DNA from: Dokdonella fugitiva
GTDB taxonomy: Bacteria; Pseudomonadota; Gammaproteobacteria; Xanthomonadales; Rhodanobacteraceae
Direction: 5' to 3'
NCBI RefSeq assembly: GCF_004342425.1
Contig: NZ_SLWQ01000006.1
Location: forward strand, 62,001 to 126,000
DNA length: 64,000 nucleotides
Shown here: one piece after another, positions 59,306 to 64,000 of the stretch
How positions within the stretch are numbered: the stretch's first letter is position 1
Layout of the letters: every line of letters starts with the position of its first letter
The notes under the pieces: model-generated
Told to the model about the DNA's origin: nothing
Database searches by the model: none
What the model saw: only the letters and a program-made list of their open reading frames with translations
Program-made: the position numbers and the translations under genes

Positions 59306-60463
59306 ATGAACCTCGCCTTGCGTACTCTCCTGTTCGCCTGCTGCTTGCCGTTCGCCGTGCACGCCGCGCCGCTGCGCGAGGGCATCGTGTTCTCGGCCGG
59401 GCCTGCACCGACGCCCGTGCGCAGCGGCGCGACGCAACGCCTCGCCTACGAGCTGCACCTGACCAATCATGCGGACGCACCGCTCGTCCTCGAGCGCATC
59501 GAGGTACTGGATGCTGCGTCGACCGTGCCCCTCGCCGCGCTCGCTGCCGACGAACTGCAGGCCGCGCTGCGCCTTGCCGGTGCCGCGCGCGGCGAACCAC
59601 CGACGCGCACGCTCCCGCCCGGACGCAGCGCGATCGCCTACCTCGACCTGCGGTTCGATGCGTCGCGGGCCGCGCCAGGTGCGCTGCGCCACCGCCTCGC
59701 ATGGTCGCGCGACGGTGCCATGACGACCGTGGAAGGCGCGGACACGCGGGTTTCGGCGCGCGCCCCGGTCGTGCTCGGTGCGCCGCTCGGCGACGGCGAC
59801 TGGGTCGCGCTCTACGACCCGGCGATGGCGCGCGGCCATCGCCGCGTCGCGTTCGCGATCGACGGGAGCTTGCGCATTCCCGCGCGCCATGCGGTCGACT
59901 GGATGCGCGTCGACGCCGGCGGCCGGCTCTCCCATGGCGACGAGCAGGTGCTCGCGAACTGGTACGGCTACGGCGCCGACGTGTTCGCGGTCGCCGATGC
60001 GACCGTCGTCGCAGTGCGCGACTCGATCGCCGAACCGGCACGTCTCGACGCCACGACACGCCATCCGCTCGAGGACGCGAGCGGCAACCACGTCTCGCTC
60101 GATCTCGGCGACGGCCGCTACGTGCACTATGAACACCTGCAACCGGGCAGCGTCAGCGTGCGTGTCGGCGAGCGCGTGAAGCGCGGCGCACCGATCGCCA
60201 GGCTCGGTTTCACCGGCGACGCGACCGGGCCGCACCTGCACCTGCACGTGAGCGACGGCGCGACGCCGCTCGCCGGCGAGGGCCTGCCCTTCGTACTCGA
60301 TGCCTACGACGCAGTCGGCGCATTCCCGTCCATGGGCGCGCTCGGCCGGCCGTACGCATCCGAGCCGGGCACGCGTACGTGCACGAACGAACTACCCTCG
60401 CCGGCCGCCGTCGTGCGCTTCGTACTCCGCGATGAGCGCAGCGCAGCGGGGCTGAAGGATTGA
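59306..60463 (+). CDS. Secreted M23 family metallopeptidase
   Basis: 385 residues with a signal peptide (MNLALRTLLFACCLPFAVHA). A beta-rich N-domain fills residues 25-170. The M23 lysostaphin-like domain follows with 'SLDLGDGRYVHYEHLQPGSV' (GxY/HxxH zinc region), 'VGERVKRGAPIARLGFTGDA' and the active-site 'TGPHLHLHVSDGATPL' (H-x-H). It probably cleaves or reshapes peptidoglycan or a peptide. The start has GGATG and a weak ribosome site 12-13 bases upstream. Confidence 0.92.
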   Translation: MNLALRTLLFACCLPFAVHAAPLREGIVFSAGPAPTPVRSGATQRLAYELHLTNHADAPLVLERIEVLDAASTVPLAALAADELQAALRLAGAARGEPPTRTLPPGRSAIAYLDLRFDASRAAPGALRHRLAWSRDGAMTTVEGADTRVSARAPVVLGAPLGDGDWVALYDPAMARGHRRVAFAIDGSLRIPARHAVDWMRVDAGGRLSHGDEQVLANWYGYGADVFAVADATVVAVRDSIAEPARLDATTRHPLEDASGNHVSLDLGDGRYVHYEHLQPGSVSVRVGERVKRGAPIARLGFTGDATGPHLHLHVSDGATPLAGEGLPFVLDAYDAVGAFPSMGALGRPYASEPGTRTCTNELPSPAAVVRFVLRDERSAAGLKD

Positions 60464-60628
60464 ACACGAAGGAACGAAAAGATCGGAAGAAGCTCTGAAG
60501 CTTTGCAACATGGAGTACACGGAGCAAGCCGTACGAAAAGAGCTTTTCACGCGAGCGCTTTTCCTCCGTGTGCCCCGTGTTTGGATGCCCTTTCCGCTTC
60601 AGCTTCGCTTCGTGTCCTTCGCGTTTCA
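60464..60628. repeat. Large palindromic intergenic repeat (GAAGGAACGAAAAG ... CTTCGTGTCC type)
   Basis: Left arms ACACGAAGGAACGAAAAGAT and ACATGGAGTACACGGAG; right arms CCTCCGTGTGCCCCGTGT and CTTCGTGTCCTTCGCGTTT, nested and complementary around GAAAAGAGCTTTTC. The whole forms one long hairpin between the convergent M23 and AraC genes. Elements of the form CTCCGTGTNCTCCGTG recur across many proteobacterial genomes. Confidence 0.65.
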
Positions 60629-61465
60629 GGCTTTTGCTTCCGAAGCATCGACCGTGCGTCGCCAATCGCGCGGGGAATGGCCCACCCAGGCCTTGAAGGC
60701 GCGCGACAGCGCGGCTTCGCTGCCGTAGCCGACTTCGTCGGCGATGAGCTTGAGCGGGCGGCCGCGGCGCAACGCCTCCTGGGCGAGGCCGACGCGCCAG
60801 CGTGCGAGATAGTCGCCCGGGGTCGCCCCGACGGTATCGCGGAACGATGCCGCGAACACGCTGCGCGACATGCCTGCCTCGGCCGCGAGCGATTCGAGCG
60901 TCCATGCCTGGGCCGGGCGCTCGTGCATCGCGGTGAGCGCGCGCGCGAGTTGCGGCTGGGCCAGCCCGGCGAAGAGCCCGTGTTCGATGCGGCCTTCGTC
61001 CATGAGGCGGCGCAACACGAACACGAGCACGGCCTCGAACAGGCGATCGACGAGCGCCTGGCGTCCGCAGCGCGGACGGAACGCCTCGTCGAACAACACC
61101 TCGAGCACGCCGGCGCAGCCATCGAGCTCGGCCAGGGGCAGGCAGACGAATCCCGGCAGCGCATCGGCCAGCGGGTTCGCGCCGCCGGCCGCGAAACGCA
61201 GGTGCGCGCACGCCATGTCCGCGCCGACACCCGGATCGGTGTCGAAGCGATGCGCGAGCGGCCGCGGATAAAGCAGCAGGCTCGGCGCCTCGAGGTGCAC
61301 GGCCGGCGCGCCAGCGTGCGACACGCCGATCGGTCCGCGCCTGATGAGATGGAGCTGGCCCAGCCCCGGCTCGGCCGGTATCTCGGTGATGCCGCAGAGC
61401 GCGCCGGAATGGAACATGCGGGCGCTGACCGAGAAGCGTTGCAGCAGTGCGTCGAGGCGGTCCAT
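60626..61465 (-). CDS. AraC family transcriptional regulator
   Basis: 279 residues. An N-terminal cupin-type ligand domain ('LHLIRRGPIGVSHAGAPAVH', 'LLLYPRPLAHRFDTDPGVGA') is followed by the double helix-turn-helix near residues 180-275: 'WTLESLAAEAGMSRSVFAAS' and 'PLKLIADEVGYGSEAALSRA', ending in FKAWVGHSPRDWRR. It is divergent from an AhpD-like gene, with an inverted repeat (61499-61539) between them, so it probably controls that gene. Confidence 0.93.
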   Translation of the reverse strand: MDRLDALLQRFSVSARMFHSGALCGITEIPAEPGLGQLHLIRRGPIGVSHAGAPAVHLEAPSLLLYPRPLAHRFDTDPGVGADMACAHLRFAAGGANPLADALPGFVCLPLAELDGCAGVLEVLFDEAFRPRCGRQALVDRLFEAVLVFVLRRLMDEGRIEHGLFAGLAQPQLARALTAMHERPAQAWTLESLAAEAGMSRSVFAASFRDTVGATPGDYLARWRVGLAQEALRRGRPLKLIADEVGYGSEAALSRAFKAWVGHSPRDWRRTVDASEAKA

Positions 61466-61498
61466 GGCGATCTCGGGGACGATGGATCAAGAATTACA

Positions 61499-61539
61499 GA
61501 CTCTACAGCACCATGAGTCCGAGCCATACCCCTAGAGTC
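61499..61539. promoter_or_regulatory. Inverted repeat between araC-type and ahpD-type genes, probable operator
   Basis: GACTCTA and TAGAGTC, 7-bp perfect arms with 27 bases between. It is centred in the shared 116-base gap of a divergent regulator/target pair, where an AraC-type protein would bind. Confidence 0.5.
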
Positions 61540-61581
61540 GCCGTGTGCCGATCGGCACGCATCCACTCGAAGGAGAACGCC

Positions 61582-62127
61582 ATGTCCTACATTCCTGCAC
61601 TGCCGCGCGAAGCCGTCTCCGGCGCCGTCGGCGCGAGCCTCGATGCCGTGCAGAAGAAGCTCGGCGTGCTGCCGAACATGTTCCGCACGTTCGCGCATAC
61701 GCCGGTCGCCTTGAACGCGTACCTGCAGCTTGCCGAGGCCACCGCGGGCGGGCGCTTCACGGCGAAGCAGCGCGAACTCATCGCGCTCGCGGTCGGCGAG
61801 CGCAACGGCTGTGACTACTGCCTCGCGGCACACGGCGCTATCGGCCGCATGGTCGGTCTCGATGCGACCCAGATCGCCGCCGCGCGCAACGGCGATGCCG
61901 ACGCCGCGGGCGATGCCGCACTGCTCGCGCTGGCCCGGCGCATCCTCGATACGCGTGGCCACGTGCCGACTGCGGAGCTGGATGCCTTCAAGGCTGCCGG
62001 CTTCGACGACGCCGCGATCCTCGAGCTGCTCGTCAACGTCGTGCTGAACATCTACACGAACTATACGAACCACCTCGCGCGCACGGATATCGATTTCCCC
62101 GCCGCGCCGGCGCAGCGCGCCGCCTGA
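61582..62127 (+). CDS. Carboxymuconolactone decarboxylase / AhpD-like peroxidase
   Basis: 181 residues. The CMD domain has 'LIALAVGERNGCDYCLAAHG' with C77-x-x-C80 and H84, the AhpD peroxidatic motif, after 'EATAGGRFTAKQRE'. AAGGAGAA lies 8 bases before the ATG. Such proteins act as alkylhydroperoxide reductase partners or organic peroxide reductases. Divergent AraC regulator upstream. Confidence 0.93.
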   Translation: MSYIPALPREAVSGAVGASLDAVQKKLGVLPNMFRTFAHTPVALNAYLQLAEATAGGRFTAKQRELIALAVGERNGCDYCLAAHGAIGRMVGLDATQIAAARNGDADAAGDAALLALARRILDTRGHVPTAELDAFKAAGFDDAAILELLVNVVLNIYTNYTNHLARTDIDFPAAPAQRAA

Positions 62128-62134
62128 AAACGAT

Positions 62135-62158
62135 CGGCCCCCGCTCGGGCGGGGGCCG
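62135..62158. terminator. Bidirectional GC-rich hairpin between ahpD-like and traR-like genes
   Basis: CGGCCCCCGC, TCGG loop, GCGGGGGCCG: ten perfect base pairs, 8 bases past the ahpD-like stop and 24 before the opposite stop. No T-run; it probably works on both strands. Confidence 0.6.
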
Positions 62159-62181
62159 GTCGATCGATCCGGAATGCGGGT

Positions 62182-62448
62182 TCAGCGCAGCTGGCTGTCC
62201 TTGCTGCCGCGCCGGTTGTACCCACTCTGCACGGACTGTTCGCGGTCGTGGGCCTCCTGGCAGGAGACGCACAGGCGGACGCCGGGAACGGCCTTGCGCC
62301 GCGCCTCCGGGATTGCCGCCTCGCATTCTTCGCAGTACGTCAGCGACGGACCACGCTGGAGACGGCTGCGCGCGCGCTTGACCGCATCCTCGACGGTCGC
62401 GTCGATCTGGTCCTGCACTGCACCATCGCCGGCCCAACCGGTGGCCAT
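62182..62448 (-). CDS. DksA/TraR C4-type zinc-finger protein
   Basis: 88 residues. The C4 zinc finger 'YCEECEAAIPEARRKAVPGV' then LCVSCQ is complete. There is no long coiled-coil arm, so it is the short TraR/YbiI type that binds RNA polymerase's secondary channel. The N-terminus includes 'AVQDQIDATVEDAVKRARSR'. A T-run terminator lies about 100 bases upstream on the same strand. Confidence 0.9.
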   Translation of the reverse strand: MATGWAGDGAVQDQIDATVEDAVKRARSRLQRGPSLTYCEECEAAIPEARRKAVPGVRLCVSCQEAHDREQSVQSGYNRRGSKDSQLR

Positions 62449-62545
62449 CGCTGTTCCTCCTCACCATTCGATTCCAGCTCCGGCCGCGACTGCGGCGAAC
62501 GATGGATCGATGTTCACACCCTACGACATGGTGGCACCCGGCGGC

Positions 62546-62593
62546 AAAAAAACCCCGCAGTCCCGGCGTCTCACGACGAGCGGATGCTGCGGG
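62546..62593 (-). terminator. Intrinsic terminator upstream of the traR-like gene, on its strand
   Basis: On the minus strand: CCCGCAG ... CTGCGGGG followed by seven T, with a 26-base loop. There is no known gene just upstream of it on this strand, so it either ends an unidentified small transcript or acts as an attenuator in the leader of the traR-like gene at 62448. A further hairpin, TGCCCGT/ACGGGCA, lies about 20-50 bases upstream. The gap 62449-62733 otherwise holds nothing I can name. Confidence 0.55.
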
Positions 62594-62733
62594 TAGTGGT
62601 GCCCGTGCGGAAGGGATGCGACGGGCACGCGGAGCATCGGCCGGTCCCGTCTCATTTCATGAGAGCGGTGGCGCCCCCAACCGGGCCGCTCGCCCCGGCG
62701 TACCCGCGCCTCATGCCGCCGATATCGGCTTGC

Positions 62734-64000
62734 ATGCGCGGCCGGCTGGCCGCACGTTGCGCAAGTCCGCACCGGATCACGAGAAATCCGGATCGCGTCA
62801 GGAATCCGTCATGCTTCGCCGCGGCGTCTCCTGTTGCAATCGCGGCCCCGTACCCCGACGAGACCACCGATGCGACGTCCCGAAACGCCCCGTCCGCGCC
62901 CGCGTCCCGCGCAGGCTCTCCGCTTGCACTCGCGCTCGCGCTCGCCTTCGGCCCGAACCTGGCCGCGACGGCCACGCCGAAACTCGACCAGCGGCCGGTC
63001 GCGATGTCGCCGGCTCCGTTCAACACCGGCTTCGCGATGGGCGGTCAGAAGGCCGTGCTGCACCGGCAGCTCGCGCATCGGGGCCTGCTGCCCGCCGCCG
63101 CACCGGCGCGACCTGCCGCCACGGTGACCGTCACGAACTGCGACGACGCGGGCGCGGGCTCTCTGCGCGAAGCATTCACGAACGCGGTGTCGGGCGACAC
63201 GATCGACCTGACCGCGCTCGGCTGCAGCACGATTTCGCTGACCAGCGGTTCGCTCACGACGAGCGCCGACGATCTCGCCATACGCGGCCCGGGCGCGAAG
63301 CAGCTCACGATCGACGGCAACGACACGACGCGGCTGATCGCGCACACGGGCTACGGCCTGCTCGACATCGACGGCGTGGCCTTGCGCAACGGCCGCTATG
63401 ACTACACCGGCCCGGTCCTGTACGCCGGCCTCGCCGCGGGCGCCTGCGTGCTGTCCTCGGGCAGCATCACCTTGACCAATTCCACCGTCGAACACTGCAG
63501 CGCGAGCGGCACCAGCGTGTCCGGCGCGGCGATCGACGCGCTCGGTCGCCTCATCCTCACCGACAGTATGGTCAGCGGCGTCGACGCGAGCGCGCATTCC
63601 GACGAGATCTCGGCGACGATCTACGGCGGCGCGGTCTACGCGGCTGCGTCGTACATCACGCGCTCGACGATCAGCAACGCGACGGTCTCCGCGACCGCCT
63701 CGACGGCGTTCAGCGGCACCTTCGGCGGCGGCGTTTTCTCGATCTACGGCATCGTGCTCACGGACAGCCGCGTGAGTGGCGTGTCGGTCGATGTCGCCGC
63801 CGGCAAGATCGCCTACGCCAAGGGCGGCGGCATCGGTTCGCCGCAGACGGTGATCATGTCGGGCAGCAGCGTCGAGGACAACCACGTGCGCGGCACGCCC
63901 GGTGTCGGCGCGAGCGGCGCCTACACCTACATCAGTGCGATCGGCGGCGGCGGCGTGTACATCGCCTCGATCCCGCGCGGCTTTCCGCCGGAGTCGACGA
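62734..64000 (+). CDS. Secreted beta-helix repeat protein, N-terminal part (cut by window edge); possible frameshift in the leader
   Basis: The frame is open from 62734 to the right edge. From about residue 130 the text is a parallel beta-helix autotransporter/adhesin-like protein: 'CDDAGAGSLREAFTNAVSGD', 'TIDLTALGCSTISLTSGSLT', 'LLDIDGVALRNGRYDYTGPV', 'ITLTNSTVEHCSASGTSVSG'. The 'SLREAF/A-x-A-x-x-GDTI' motif opens many choice-of-anchor polymorphic secreted proteins. The leader is odd: the natural start, ATG at 62870 (MRRPETPRPRPRP), lies in another frame, and one added base near 62920 would join it to 'PLALALALAFGPNLAATA', a classic signal peptide. The in-frame ATG at 62734 gives no good signal peptide. 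C-terminus unknown. Confidence 0.7.
   Translation, partial: MRGRLAARCASPHRITRNPDRVRNPSCFAAASPVAIAAPYPDETTDATSRNAPSAPASRAGSPLALALALAFGPNLAATATPKLDQRPVAMSPAPFNTGFAMGGQKAVLHRQLAHRGLLPAAAPARPAATVTVTNCDDAGAGSLREAFTNAVSGDTIDLTALGCSTISLTSGSLTTSADDLAIRGPGAKQLTIDGNDTTRLIAHTGYGLLDIDGVALRNGRYDYTGPVLYAGLAAGACVLSSGSITLTNSTVEHCSASGTSVSGAAIDALGRLILTDSMVSGVDASAHSDEISATIYGGAVYAAASYITRSTISNATVSATASTAFSGTFGGGVFSIYGIVLTDSRVSGVSVDVAAGKIAYAKGGGIGSPQTVIMSGSSVEDNHVRGTPGVGASGAYTYISAIGGGGVYIASIPRGFPPEST

Noticed and set aside
62521..62772. 83-codon minus-strand frame upstream of the traR-like gene
   Set aside because: Its reading runs through the terminator hairpin and T-run at 62546-62593; Arg/His-rich with no family motif.

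Overview
The window is a high-GC, gene-dense chromosomal stretch. Protein content and gene order point to a gammaproteobacterium of the Lysobacterales (Xanthomonadales), most likely a Rhodanobacteraceae/Dokdonella-like lineage. The evidence is the tig-clpP-clpX-lon-hupB-ppiD order, the recA-recX-alaS-csrA-tRNA-Ser order, and secreted proteins ending in an acidic/aromatic '(F/Y)xDxF(E/D)' tail. That tail I associate with this group from memory; the taxonomic call is inference.

Layout. 1-207 is the start of ligA, cut by the left edge. 303-3459 holds a TPR-like protein and a secreted M14 carboxypeptidase. 3816-13260 is the proteostasis block on the minus strand: tig, clpP, clpX, a small exported protein, lon, hupB, tRNA-Val and ppiD. 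13494-15039 holds seven minus-strand tRNA genes in three transcription units, each with visible promoter and terminator signals: Ser(GCT) alone, Arg(ACG) alone, and Pro-Arg-His-Lys-Leu. 15133-21350 is csrA, alaS, recX, recA and a CinA-type amidase, with a frameshifted methyltransferase/DUF4214 gene on the opposite strand. 21417-25232 is a thioesterase and class Ia ribonucleotide reductase nrdAB, preceded by a clear adenosylcobalamin riboswitch and an NrdR-like palindrome. 25924-33501 carries a TPR/2OG-oxygenase-like protein, a secreted beta-propeller-like protein, mutS and an OafA-type acyltransferase overlapping mutS by ATGA.

33512-48370 is mixed housekeeping and accessory: hslR, an SMR exporter, rhlE, an MgtC-like protein, a YcaQ-like protein, an M61 peptidase, a PHB depolymerase, two DoxX-type membrane proteins, a cyclophilin, a YpfJ-type metallopeptidase, an autoregulated MerR/TipA regulator with a textbook 19-bp-spacer promoter, RNase T and small proteins. 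48477-53181 is a complete phosphate operon, pstSCAB-phoU, behind a Pho box. 53203-56640 is rlmB and rnr. 56827-57013 is a self-contained tRNA-Leu(CAG) unit. 57087-62448 holds a dienelactone-hydrolase-like protein, a small frameshifted membrane protein, an MpaB-type protein, an M23 peptidase, a divergent AraC/AhpD pair and a DksA/TraR zinc protein. The right edge enters a secreted beta-helix-type protein.

Most distinctive points: the B12 riboswitch on nrdAB, which implies a second, B12-dependent reductase elsewhere; four independent one-base-loss frameshift signatures at three loci; several families of dispersed palindromic intergenic repeats; and the shared C-terminal tail on secreted proteins. 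I see no CRISPR array, no insertion sequence and no prophage.
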